64,000 nt of DNA, from positions 1,240,001 through 1,304,000 of the forward strand of contig NZ_CP078076.1 of assembly GCF_023101165.1 (NCBI RefSeq). The letters are read 5' to 3'. Positions 18,893 to 26,223 of this stretch are shown here, piece after piece. The DNA is from Microbacterium sufflavum. Lineage in GTDB: Bacteria > Actinomycetota > Actinomycetes > Actinomycetales > Microbacteriaceae. The position numbers were made by a program, and so were the translations under genes. Under the pieces are notes generated by a model. It was given only the letters and a program-made list of their open reading frames with translations, searched no databases and was not told the DNA's origin. The number at the start of each line of letters is the position of its first letter. Position 1 is the first letter of the stretch.

Positions 18893-20284
18893 GTGAACGA
18901 CACGGCAGCTGCCACGCGCCTCGGCGACCGCATCCGCGTTCCGCGCACGCGCGCCCGCATCGGTGTGGCCCGGCGCGACATCACGCCCCCGGTGGGCATC
19001 CGCGCCAAGAACTGGGGTCCCGCCGACTGGGAGCGCTCCGAGGGGGCGCATCGCCCGTTCGAGCTGACCGCGCTCGCGGTGATCGGGGCCGACGAGCGCC
19101 CCCGCGTGCTGCTCGCGGTTGATGGCACCTGGTGGCGCCGGGTCGCCGACGAGCAGGGGGTGCGCGGCGCGATCCTCGACGGTCTCGGCCTGGAACCCGA
19201 CCAGCTCATGCTGTCGCTGTCGCACACGCACGCCGGCGCGGTGCTGTGCGCCGCCGACGCGCACCTGCCCGGGGGCGAGCTCATCCCCGGCTACCTGGAG
19301 GCGCTGTCCGCCGCCGGGGTCGCGGCCGGACGGGAAGCGCTCGACGGCGCCCGCCCCGGACTGATCGAGTGGACCACGGGCACCTGCACCCTCGCCGCGG
19401 AACGGGAGCTCGACCTCGACGGACGGGCGCTCGTGGGCTACAACCCGCAGGGCACCGCCGATGACACCGTGACCATCGGTCGCATCAGCGTCGACGGCCG
19501 GGTGCGGGCGACCCTGGTGAACTACGCCTGCCACCCGACCACGCTCGCCTGGCAGAGCCGCGAGGTGTCGCCGGACTACGTCGGGGCGATGCGCGAGATC
19601 GTCGAGGCCGCGACCGGTGAGCCGTGCCTGTTCGTGCAGGGGGCATCGGGCGAGCTGGCCCCGCGCGAGCAGTACACGGGAGACGTGACCGTGGCCGACC
19701 GGCACGGACGCTCGCTCGGACACGCGGTCCTCGCCGCGCTCGACGCCCTGCCGCTGCCCGGCGAGGAGCTGACGCTGGACGGTGTGGTCGAGTCGGGCGC
19801 GCCGCTCGCGATCTGGGCGGGGCGGCCGGTCGACGGCGGAGACGGGGCGCGCGGGGTCGTGGCGGCCGTCGAGCTCCCCCTGCGCGACCTGCCGACGCTC
19901 GACCAGCTGGCGGAGGAGTGGAAGGACATCGACCCCCGCTCCCGCGACGAGCGTCTGGGCCGGGCGCGGAACCTGCGCGACGGCTACATCGACGGGCCCA
20001 CCGTGCAGCACCCGGTGTGGGCGTGGCGCTGGGGCGACGCGGTGATCGTGGGGCATCCCGGCGAGGCTTACTCCCGGTTGCAGACGACGCTGCGGGAACG
20101 GTTCCCCGCGGCGCCCATCGTGGTGATGAACCTGACGAACGGCCCGGGCTTCGTCTACCTCCCGACGCGCGAGGCCTACGACCGCGGCGCCTACCAGGCC
20201 TGGCAGACCCCCCTGGCCGCCGGGGCCCTGGAGCTGCTGGAGGCGCACGCGGTGACCCTCGTCGCGAGCCTGCTCGACGACTGA
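18893..20284 (+). CDS. Neutral/alkaline ceramidase-like hydrolase
   Basis: A 463-residue protein with the N-terminal fold of non-lysosomal neutral ceramidases: ARIGVARRDITPPVG at the start, SLSHTHAGAVLC (His pair for zinc) about residue 105, and YACHPTTLAW about 210. No signal peptide is visible, so it looks cytoplasmic, unlike true secreted ceramidases, and it lacks the usual C-terminal Ig-like domain. The GTG at 18893 has GGGAGG at a normal distance. Such truncated relatives recur in sugar catabolic loci, where an amide or ester of a sugar is a more likely substrate than ceramide; that is inference. Confidence 0.75.
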   Translation: MNDTAAATRLGDRIRVPRTRARIGVARRDITPPVGIRAKNWGPADWERSEGAHRPFELTALAVIGADERPRVLLAVDGTWWRRVADEQGVRGAILDGLGLEPDQLMLSLSHTHAGAVLCAADAHLPGGELIPGYLEALSAAGVAAGREALDGARPGLIEWTTGTCTLAAERELDLDGRALVGYNPQGTADDTVTIGRISVDGRVRATLVNYACHPTTLAWQSREVSPDYVGAMREIVEAATGEPCLFVQGASGELAPREQYTGDVTVADRHGRSLGHAVLAALDALPLPGEELTLDGVVESGAPLAIWAGRPVDGGDGARGVVAAVELPLRDLPTLDQLAEEWKDIDPRSRDERLGRARNLRDGYIDGPTVQHPVWAWRWGDAVIVGHPGEAYSRLQTTLRERFPAAPIVVMNLTNGPGFVYLPTREAYDRGAYQAWQTPLAAGALELLEAHAVTLVASLLDD

Positions 20285-20300
20285 CCCGCGGCCGCTACAC

Positions 20301-20312
20301 TTGCTATAGCAA
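20301..20312. promoter_or_regulatory. GntR operator 4 (SDR/racemase-type operon)
   Basis: TTGCTATAGCAA, a perfect 12-bp palindrome between the ceramidase-like stop and the SDR start, 22 bases before the ATG. TACACT at 20296-20301 could be the -10, so binding would block transcription. Confidence 0.72.
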
Positions 20313-20334
20313 ATCCCCGTCGTTGAGGAGAGAC

Positions 20335-21096
20335 ATGACCGCGCAGCGCCCCGTCGCCATCGTCACCGGAGGCTCCGCCGGCATCGGCTGGGAGATCGGA
20401 CAGCGGCTCTCCGCCGACGGGTACCGCGTGGTGGCGACCGACCGCGTGCCCGGCCTCACCGCGGGCGACAACCCCGCCGGCGTCCTGTGGCGCGAGCTCG
20501 ACGTGACCGATCACGCCGCGGTCGATCGGGTGTTCGGCGAGATCGAGGCCGAGCTCGGGCCCATCGAGGTTCTCGTGAACAACGCGGGCATCCAGAGGCA
20601 CCGCGGCATCGAAGACCTCACGTGGGACGAGTGGTCGGCCGTGGTCGACGTGAATCTGCACGGGGTGTTCTCCGCCCTCCAGGCCGCCGGGCGCCGCATG
20701 CTCGACCGCGGCGAGGGGCGCATCGTCAACATCTCGTCCATCTCCTCACGCGGTTCCGCGGGCCGGGCGCCCTACGCCACGACCAAGGCCGCCGTGATCG
20801 GGCTCACCTCCACCGCCGGGGCCGAGTGGGCGGCGCGGGGCGTGCGCGTGAACGCGGTCGCCCCGGGCTACGTCGACACCGGCGTCTTCCGGCAGGGGGT
20901 CGAGCAGGGCACGCTGAGCCTCGACACGATCCTGTCGCGCATCCCCGCGAAGCGCCTGGCCGACGCGAGCGAGATCGCCGCGGCGGTCAGCTTCCTCGTC
21001 TCCGACCAGTCGCGCTACATGAACGGCCAGACGCTGTACGTCGACGGCGGGTTCATGGTGGACTACGGCGTGCCCCTCGCGAAGAAGCCCGAATGA
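20335..21096 (+). CDS. SDR family oxidoreductase (FabG-like), likely sugar-acid dehydrogenase
   Basis: A 253-residue classical SDR: GGSAGIG coenzyme loop, NNAG, Ser in SSISSRG and YATTK. GAGGAGAG precedes the ATG. The stop overlaps the start of the enolase-superfamily gene, so the two products are made together. Behind GntR operator 4. In non-phosphorylative pathways an SDR of this kind oxidises the C4 hydroxyl of a 2-keto-3-deoxy acid, or the sugar itself; which of the three nearby SDRs does which step cannot be told from sequence. Confidence 0.9.
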   Translation: MTAQRPVAIVTGGSAGIGWEIGQRLSADGYRVVATDRVPGLTAGDNPAGVLWRELDVTDHAAVDRVFGEIEAELGPIEVLVNNAGIQRHRGIEDLTWDEWSAVVDVNLHGVFSALQAAGRRMLDRGEGRIVNISSISSRGSAGRAPYATTKAAVIGLTSTAGAEWAARGVRVNAVAPGYVDTGVFRQGVEQGTLSLDTILSRIPAKRLADASEIAAAVSFLVSDQSRYMNGQTLYVDGGFMVDYGVPLAKKPE

Positions 21097-22169
21097 GCGC
21101 GATCGCCCGCGTCGACACCGCCACGGTGGTGCTGCCGCTGCCCGCGCCCCTGCAGCTCGGGGCCATGACGGTCACGCGCCGCGAGTACACCGCGGTGCGG
21201 GCGACCGCGGGTGACGGCACCACCGGCGTCGCGTACTGCCTGTCGCGCGAGGCGCCGATGGCCGAGATCGTGGAGCGGCTCGTCGCTTCGCACGCGGTCG
21301 GCACCGACGCGGACGACCCGGCGAGCACGTGGGGGCGGATGCTGCGGGGGAGCGCGATCGTCGGACGGGTCGGGCTCGTGCGCCGGGCCATCGGGCTCGT
21401 CGACATCGCGCTGTGGGACATCGCCGCGCGGCGGGCCGGGGTGCCGCTGTGGCGCCTGCTCGGCACGGGCGACGCTCCCCGCGACGCGATGCTCGTGGCC
21501 GCGTACCCATCGCCGCAGCGCACGCCGCGGGAGGTCGCGGACGAGGTGCTGGCCCAGGCGGACGGGTGGTCGCAGGTGAAGATCTCCCGCATTCCCGATC
21601 CGGCATACATGCGCGAGCTGCTGGCGCTGCTGAACGCAGAGCTGCCCGACACGACCGGGCTGGTGGTCGACGTGGGCTTCGGCTGGCCCGACGCCGACAC
21701 GGCCCTCGCCGAGATCGCGCAGTGGGGCGACCCGCGCCTGGCGTGGCTCGAGGATCCGCTGCTGCCGGAGGACGCGGCGGGTGTCGCGCGGATCCGGCGC
21801 GAGTCGGGGCTGCCGGTCGCGGTGGGCGACGAGGTGACCGACCCCGCGGTGCTGAAGGCGCTGGTGGAGGTCGGCGAGGTCGATGCGCTGCGCCTCGACG
21901 TGGTCGCGATCGGCGGAGTCACCCCCGCACGGGAGCTGATCGCGTGGGCGGCCGAGCGGGGCGTACCCGTGTCGGGCCACGTCTACCCCGAGGTGACCGC
22001 ACACCTCGGCATCCAGGTCGAGACCTTCGCGCGCGGCGTGAACCCGTACGACCCCGCGCCCTCGTTCGTGACGGGCGGCCCGCGGTTCGACGGCGCCGTG
22101 ACACCGAGCGATACCCCGGGCCTCGGGTTCGGGCTCGACCCCGCCGTGTTCCGATTCGAGAGGGACTGA
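21093..22169 (+). CDS. Mandelate racemase/muconate lactonizing enzyme family protein, probable acid-sugar dehydratase
   Basis: A 358-residue enolase-superfamily enzyme. The three metal ligands are D193 (VVDVGF), E220 (WLEDPL) and E247 (VGDEVTD). The mandelate-racemase-type dyad is present: D269 (LRLDVVAIGGVT) and H296 (SGHVYPE). The KxK motif after strand 2 reads K163-I-S165, so the second lysine, the S-specific base of mandelate racemase, is a serine. An enzyme with only the His-Asp base would fit a dehydratase for one epimer of a sugar acid rather than a racemase. Overlaps the upstream SDR by four bases and is followed one base later by another SDR. Confidence 0.88.
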   Translation: MSAIARVDTATVVLPLPAPLQLGAMTVTRREYTAVRATAGDGTTGVAYCLSREAPMAEIVERLVASHAVGTDADDPASTWGRMLRGSAIVGRVGLVRRAIGLVDIALWDIAARRAGVPLWRLLGTGDAPRDAMLVAAYPSPQRTPREVADEVLAQADGWSQVKISRIPDPAYMRELLALLNAELPDTTGLVVDVGFGWPDADTALAEIAQWGDPRLAWLEDPLLPEDAAGVARIRRESGLPVAVGDEVTDPAVLKALVEVGEVDALRLDVVAIGGVTPARELIAWAAERGVPVSGHVYPEVTAHLGIQVETFARGVNPYDPAPSFVTGGPRFDGAVTPSDTPGLGFGLDPAVFRFERD

Positions 22170-22170
22170 C

Positions 22171-22962
22171 ATGACCGACTCCCCGCGCAGTGTCGTGGTC
22201 ACCGGCAGCGGCAAGGGCATCGGCCGCGCGGTCGCCGAGCGCCTGACCGCCGACGGCTGGATCGTGGTGGGGCTCGAACGCTCCCCGGGCTCCGGCACGG
22301 TCGAGGCGGGCGTGCTGGCGGAGGTCGTGCTCGGCGATGCGTCCGACCGGGAGGCGCACGCGCGCGCGGCGACCGCGGCCCGTGCGCGCGCACCACTGGG
22401 CGGGTGGGTGAACAACGCCGGCATCACCCGGCGCACTCCCCTGCACGAGCTCGACGAGACCGCGGTGCGGGAGATCATCGGCATCAACGGCTTCGGCTAT
22501 CTGTGGGGCTGCTCGACCGCGGTGTCGGCATTCGTGGACCAGGGCCTGCCGGGGGCGATCGTGAACATCGGGTCGATCCACGGGCGGGCGAGCTTCGTGG
22601 ACCACGCCGCCTACGAGTTCACGAAGGGCGGCATCGATGCGCTCACGCGCAGTGTCGCGGTGACATATGGTGGTCTCGGCATACGTGCGAACACCGTGGC
22701 GCCGGGCGGCGTGCGCACCCCGCACCTGGAGGCGCAGATCGCCCGAGCGGCCGACCCCGCTGCGGAGGAGCGCGCGCTCGCGGAGGGCCCGCCGATGGGA
22801 CGCATCGCCCGCGCGGAGGAGGTCGCCGCCGTCACCGCATTCCTGCTCTCGGATGAGGCCCCGTACCTCTCCGGTCAGTCCATCGCGGTCGACGGCGCCT
22901 GGACCGCGTCCTTCGGCGACATCGCCGTCGACCCCGCCCTGCGCGCCCGCTTCGACGCCTGA
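22171..22962 (+). CDS. SDR family oxidoreductase, third gene of the dehydratase operon
   Basis: A 263-residue short-chain dehydrogenase: VTGSGKGIG, NNAG, Ser in NIGSIHGRA and YEFTK. The start lies one base after the dehydratase stop. The C-terminal DGAWTASFGDI extension is a little longer than in FabG. Together with the dehydratase and the FAH-family hydrolase at 27213 it would supply the 2-keto-3-deoxy-acid oxidation step; alternative roles are open. Confidence 0.9.
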   Translation: MTDSPRSVVVTGSGKGIGRAVAERLTADGWIVVGLERSPGSGTVEAGVLAEVVLGDASDREAHARAATAARARAPLGGWVNNAGITRRTPLHELDETAVREIIGINGFGYLWGCSTAVSAFVDQGLPGAIVNIGSIHGRASFVDHAAYEFTKGGIDALTRSVAVTYGGLGIRANTVAPGGVRTPHLEAQIARAADPAAEERALAEGPPMGRIARAEEVAAVTAFLLSDEAPYLSGQSIAVDGAWTASFGDIAVDPALRARFDA

Positions 22963-22976
22963 CGCCGCCGATTCCT

Positions 22977-23146
22977 GAGCGCCGTTCGTCTCGTCGCCGG
23001 CGTGGTGCCTGAGGGCCGTTCGTCTCGTCGCCGGCGTGGTGCCTGAGCGCCGTTCGTCTCGTCGCCGGCGTGGTGCCTGAGGGCCGTTCGTCTCGTCGCC
23101 GGCGTGGTGCCTGAGCGCCGTTCGTCTCGTCGCCGGTGGGGTTTCC
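22977..23146. repeat. 34-bp tandem repeat array, five units
   Basis: Head-to-tail units at 22977-23010, 23011-23044, 23045-23078, 23079-23112 and a last, decayed one at 23113-23146. The first four are identical except that GAGCGCC and GAGGGCC alternate, giving a 68-bp higher-order period. There are no spacers. The unit matches the left half of the dispersed element at 34206 in about 30 of 34 positions. It fills the gap between the SDR operon and dinB. Confidence 0.9.
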
Positions 23147-23224
23147 GAGCGATCCCCGCGTGACGACGCGCCCGCACCGATGTCCGGGGTCCGTGCGACG
23201 ATCCGCTCGTCGACGGGAGAACGG

Positions 23225-24421
23225 ATGCGTGGGGAAGCCACCGTGCTGCACGCCGACCTCGACGCCTTCTACGCGTCGGTCGAGCAGCGCGACGCCCCCG
23301 AGCTGCGCGGTCGACCGGTGATCGTGGGCGGCGGGGTCGTGCTGGCGGCGAGCTACGAGGCGAAGGCCCGCGGCGTCCGCACCGCGATGGGCGGTCGCCA
23401 GGCGCGGGAGCTGTGCCCCGACGCCGTCGTGGTGCCGCCGCGCATGGAGGCGTACTCCGCCGCGAGCACAGACGTCTTCGCGATCTTCCGCGACACGACG
23501 CCGCTGGTCGAGGGGCTGTCGATCGACGAGGCGTTCCTGGAGGTCGGCGGGCTGCGGCGCATCGCGGGAACGCCGGAGGAGATCGCCGTGCGCCTGCGGG
23601 AGCGTGTGCGACGCGAGGTCGGGCTCGCGATCTCGGTCGGGGTCGCGCGCACCAAGTTCCTCGCGAAGGTCGCCAGCGCCGTGAGCAAACCCGACGGTCT
23701 GCTGGTCGTGGAGCCCGAGCGCGAGGAGCAGTTCCTCCTACCGCTGCCGGTCGAGCGGCTGTGGGGCGTGGGCGCGGTGACGGCCGAGAAGCTGCACCGC
23801 TACGGCGTGCGCACGGTCGGCCAGCTCGCGGAGCTGGAGGCGGCGACGGCGGAGCGTATGCTCGGCAAGGCCACGGGCGCGCACGTGCACGCGCTCGCGC
23901 GACTGCGGGATCCGCGCCCGGTCGACACCACACGGCGGCGCGGGTCGATCGGCTCGCAGCGCGCGCTCGGCTCGCGGCCGCGGTCGGCGGAGGAGCTCGA
24001 CCTCATCCTCACGCAGATCGTCGACCGGCTCGCCCGGCGGCTGCGCGACGGCGACCGCGTGTGCCGCACGGTGGTGCTGCGACTGCGCTTCGGCGACTTC
24101 ACGAAGGCCACCCGCTCCCGCACGCTCGGCGCGCCGACCGACCGCACCGCGATCCTCCTCACGGTGGCGCGCACCCTGCTCGCCGCTGCGCAGTCCGAGG
24201 TCGCCGACCGCGGCATCACGCTGCTCGGCCTCTCCCTGTCGCAGCTCGACCGCGCCGACCGCGTGCAGCCGGAGCTCCCGATCGACTGGGGCGACGACGC
24301 CCGCCTCGACTCGGTGCTCGACACCCTGCGCGACCGCTACGGTGCGACCTCCGTCTCCCGCGCCGCACAGCTCGGACGCGACCCCGGCTGGTCCACGCCG
24401 ATCCTCCCCGAGCACGAGTGA
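23225..24421 (+). CDS. dinB: DNA polymerase IV (Y family)
   Basis: A 398-residue translesion polymerase. The N-terminal LHADLDAFYASVEQRD holds the first catalytic Asp, and LSIDEAFLEV the second Asp-Glu pair; the helix-hairpin-helix thumb (LWGVGAVTAEKLHRYGVRTV) and little-finger domain follow. ATG 23225 is chosen, with GGGAGA just before it; an ATG at 23180 would add 15 residues that do not belong to the family. No C-terminal beta-clamp motif was obvious. The upstream spacer is mostly the tandem repeat array; no clear LexA site was seen. Function is synthesis past damaged bases, at the cost of mutations. Confidence 0.93.
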   Translation: MRGEATVLHADLDAFYASVEQRDAPELRGRPVIVGGGVVLAASYEAKARGVRTAMGGRQARELCPDAVVVPPRMEAYSAASTDVFAIFRDTTPLVEGLSIDEAFLEVGGLRRIAGTPEEIAVRLRERVRREVGLAISVGVARTKFLAKVASAVSKPDGLLVVEPEREEQFLLPLPVERLWGVGAVTAEKLHRYGVRTVGQLAELEAATAERMLGKATGAHVHALARLRDPRPVDTTRRRGSIGSQRALGSRPRSAEELDLILTQIVDRLARRLRDGDRVCRTVVLRLRFGDFTKATRSRTLGAPTDRTAILLTVARTLLAAAQSEVADRGITLLGLSLSQLDRADRVQPELPIDWGDDARLDSVLDTLRDRYGATSVSRAAQLGRDPGWSTPILPEHE

Positions 24422-24482
24422 CGGGCTCGGTGGAGGGCCGTCGCCGAGAATACTGGCCAGAAATCGGGCTTGAATTTAGCCT

Positions 24483-24764
24483 ATGTTTATGACTATGCAG
24501 ACGGTCTCAGTCAGCGAGGCGAAGGACAGGTTCTCTCAACTGGTGGAGTCGGTGGACACCACGCACGAGGCGGTGACCATCACTCGTCACGGGCGTCCCG
24601 CGGTGGTCATGCTGAGTGTCGACGACCTTCAAGCACTGCAGGCGACTCTCGCGCTCCTGCAAGATCCGCAGCACGCGGAAGAGGTCGCGGAAGCCGATGC
24701 AGACATCGCCGCAGGACGCACGTTGAGTCTGGCCGAGGTGCGAGAGCAACTGGGTCGGCGGTGA
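24483..24764 (+). CDS. Type II antitoxin, Phd/YefM family
   Basis: A 93-residue antitoxin. TVSVSEAKDRFSQLVESV and TRHGRPAVVMLSVDDLQAL are the DNA-binding/dimer core of the Phd/YefM fold; the acidic C-terminal helix would wrap the toxin. Starts at 24483, 24489 and 24495 are all possible, and the last fits the family length best. An A/T-rich stretch (TTGAATTTAGCC, 24470-24481) just upstream stands out from its GC-rich surroundings and is the likely promoter. Overlaps the toxin gene by four bases, so the pair is coupled and probably self-repressing. Confidence 0.9.
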   Translation: MFMTMQTVSVSEAKDRFSQLVESVDTTHEAVTITRHGRPAVVMLSVDDLQALQATLALLQDPQHAEEVAEADADIAAGRTLSLAEVREQLGRR

Positions 24765-25039
24765 CCGCGGAGCACTACGACGTCCAGCTCACGGGTCCCG
24801 CGGTGCGAGCACTCCACCGACTGGAGCCGAAGCTCGCCGATGCCGTTCTCCGGTTCCTGGAGGGCCCCCTCGCTGAGAACCCGATGCGGACGACCAAGGC
24901 GCTCGGTGCCGAACTCGAGGGCCAGCGCAGCGGGTATGTCGGGATCGCCTATCGCGTGGTGGTCCGCGTCGACGAGGAGACTCGCACGGTGTACGTCCTG
25001 CGCATCGCCCACCGTGCGGACGTGTACCGCCGCAGGTGA
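24761..25039 (+). CDS. Type II toxin, RelE/ParE family
   Basis: A 92-residue toxin: VQLTGPAVRALHRLEPKL at the N-terminus, RSGYVGIAYRVVVRVDEE in the centre and VYVLRIAHRADVYRRR at the end, the RelE-type fold with conserved Arg and Tyr/His residues used to cut mRNA on the ribosome. GTG start inside the antitoxin stop (GTGA). It looks intact. RelE is likelier than ParE from the HRADVYR ending, but the target is not proven by sequence. Confidence 0.9.
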   Translation: MTAEHYDVQLTGPAVRALHRLEPKLADAVLRFLEGPLAENPMRTTKALGAELEGQRSGYVGIAYRVVVRVDEETRTVYVLRIAHRADVYRRR

Positions 25040-25054
25040 CCCCGCCTCCGCGCC

Positions 25055-25405
25055 TCAGGCCTTGAGCATCGACGCCCGCGCGATGCGGCCGTCCACCACG
25101 TCGAAGGTCGCGATGGTCTCGGTCGCGACACCCGCGTTGATCACCTGCTCCTGCGCCACGACCCACCGCGCGCCGAAGAGCACGCTCGACTCGATGACGC
25201 ACGAGAGCTCGGGGTTCTGCAGCCGGGGTTCGTAGAACGCGCGGATGGCTTCGGCGCCGACGATGGGCTCGGGCGCGACACCGGTGATGACGGCGTCGTC
25301 GGCGTAGGTGGCGACGAACGCGCCGAGGTCGTGGGCGTTGAACGCGTCGAGCTGTGCCTGCACGGTGTCGTGCGCGGAACGGTCGAGGGCGGTGCGGTCA
25401 GTCAA
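25055..25405 (-). CDS. SnoaL-like/NTF2-fold protein
   Basis: A 116-residue alpha+beta-barrel protein: LDAFNAHDLGAFVATYADDAVITG at the N-terminus is typical of SnoaL-like polyketide-cyclase or steroid-isomerase folds, and AIRAFYEPRL follows. TTG at 25405 is preferred: GGAGGAG lies a normal distance upstream and it overlaps the stop of the SDR gene (25398), whereas the next GTG would remove the first helix. Cotranscribed with the SDR at 25398 and so likely under GntR control. A small-molecule isomerase or hydrolase role is possible; no catalytic residues can be named. Confidence 0.8.
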   Translation of the reverse strand: MTDRTALDRSAHDTVQAQLDAFNAHDLGAFVATYADDAVITGVAPEPIVGAEAIRAFYEPRLQNPELSCVIESSVLFGARWVVAQEQVINAGVATETIATFDVVDGRIARASMLKA

Positions 25406-26147
25406 TGCGAACTCCTCCGTTGACGTCGTAGGTGGCTCCGGTGATGAAGCGGGCGCGCTCCGAGGCGAGCGACGCGATGATCCAGGCGACGTCCTCGGGC
25501 TGGCCGAACGCGCCGAGGGGGATGCCGGCTTCGAGCTTCGCGCGCCCCTCGCCCTGGAGCTGGTCGGTGATGGCGCTGGCGACAGGGCCGGGGGTGACGG
25601 CGTTGACGCGGATGCCCTCGGAGGCCAGGTGTCGCGCGAAGCTGCGGGTGATGGCGAGCAGCGCCCCCTTGCTGGCGGCGTAGTGGATGCCGGTCTGCAG
25701 GGCGCCGACCTGTCCGGCGATCGAGGCGATGTTGACCACCGACCGGTCGCCCTCGGCGGCGCGCAGCAGGGGGAGTGCCGCCCGGGTGAGCAGGAAGGTG
25801 CCGCGCGCGTTGGTCTCGAGGACGAAGTCCCACTCCTCGATGTCGATGTCGGGGTAGGGCGTGTAGGGGCAGACTCCGCCGTTGTTGATGAGCACGTGCA
25901 GCTCGCCCCAGGTGACGGTGATGCGGTCGGTGAGCGCGTCGATCGATTCGGGGTCGCGCAGGTCGAGCCGTGACACCAGCACCTCGGCGGCACCGGCCGC
26001 CCGGCACTCCTCGGCGACGCGCTCGGCCTCGGCCTCGCGCCCGGTGTAGGTGATCCAGAGGGCGGCGCCCTCGCGGGCGAGTTCGAGGGCGGCGGCGGTT
26101 CCGATGCCGGAACTCGCGCCGGTGATGAGTGCGCGGCGAACAGTCAT
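25398..26147 (-). CDS. SDR family oxidoreductase
   Basis: A 249-residue classical SDR: GASSGIG, active-site Ser in IASIAGQ and YAASK. The usual NNAG reads NNGG, a mild deviation. It is divergent from the CtBP-like dehydrogenase with a GntR-type site only eight bases before its ATG. No ribosome-binding sequence is seen; TAGCGT lies six bases before the ATG, so the transcript may be leaderless. The substrate is unknown but the regulation links it to the sugar-acid genes. Confidence 0.9.
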   Translation of the reverse strand: MTVRRALITGASSGIGTAAALELAREGAALWITYTGREAEAERVAEECRAAGAAEVLVSRLDLRDPESIDALTDRITVTWGELHVLINNGGVCPYTPYPDIDIEEWDFVLETNARGTFLLTRAALPLLRAAEGDRSVVNIASIAGQVGALQTGIHYAASKGALLAITRSFARHLASEGIRVNAVTPGPVASAITDQLQGEGRAKLEAGIPLGAFGQPEDVAWIIASLASERARFITGATYDVNGGVRID

Positions 26148-26154
26148 GCCTAAA

Positions 26155-26164
26155 CGCTATAGCA
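26155..26164. promoter_or_regulatory. GntR operator 5 (SDR side of divergent promoter)
   Basis: CGCTATAGCA, one base off the perfect palindrome, eight bases upstream of the minus-strand SDR start. It overlaps the presumed -10 element of a leaderless promoter. Confidence 0.68.
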
Positions 26165-26204
26165 AGAACCGGTCGCTGTCAGCCGCTGTACACCGCTTTG
26201 CTAG

Positions 26205-26216
26205 ATGCTATAGCAT
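26205..26216. promoter_or_regulatory. GntR operator 6 (dehydrogenase side of divergent promoter)
   Basis: ATGCTATAGCAT, perfect 12-bp palindrome ending eight bases before the ATG at 26224. Its right half, TAGCAT (26211-26216), is placed exactly as the -10 hexamer of a leaderless actinobacterial promoter. Confidence 0.72.
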
Positions 26217-26223
26217 CGCTCCC

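Noticed and set aside
22977..23146. CRISPR-like array of 34-bp repeats
   Set aside because: The units are directly head to tail with no spacers, no cas genes are near, and the unit is half of a dispersed intergenic element.
24483..25039. Toxin-antitoxin pair as a mark of a mobile element
   Set aside because: The pair is intact, but no integrase, direct repeats or attachment site flank it, and base use is much like that of its neighbours.
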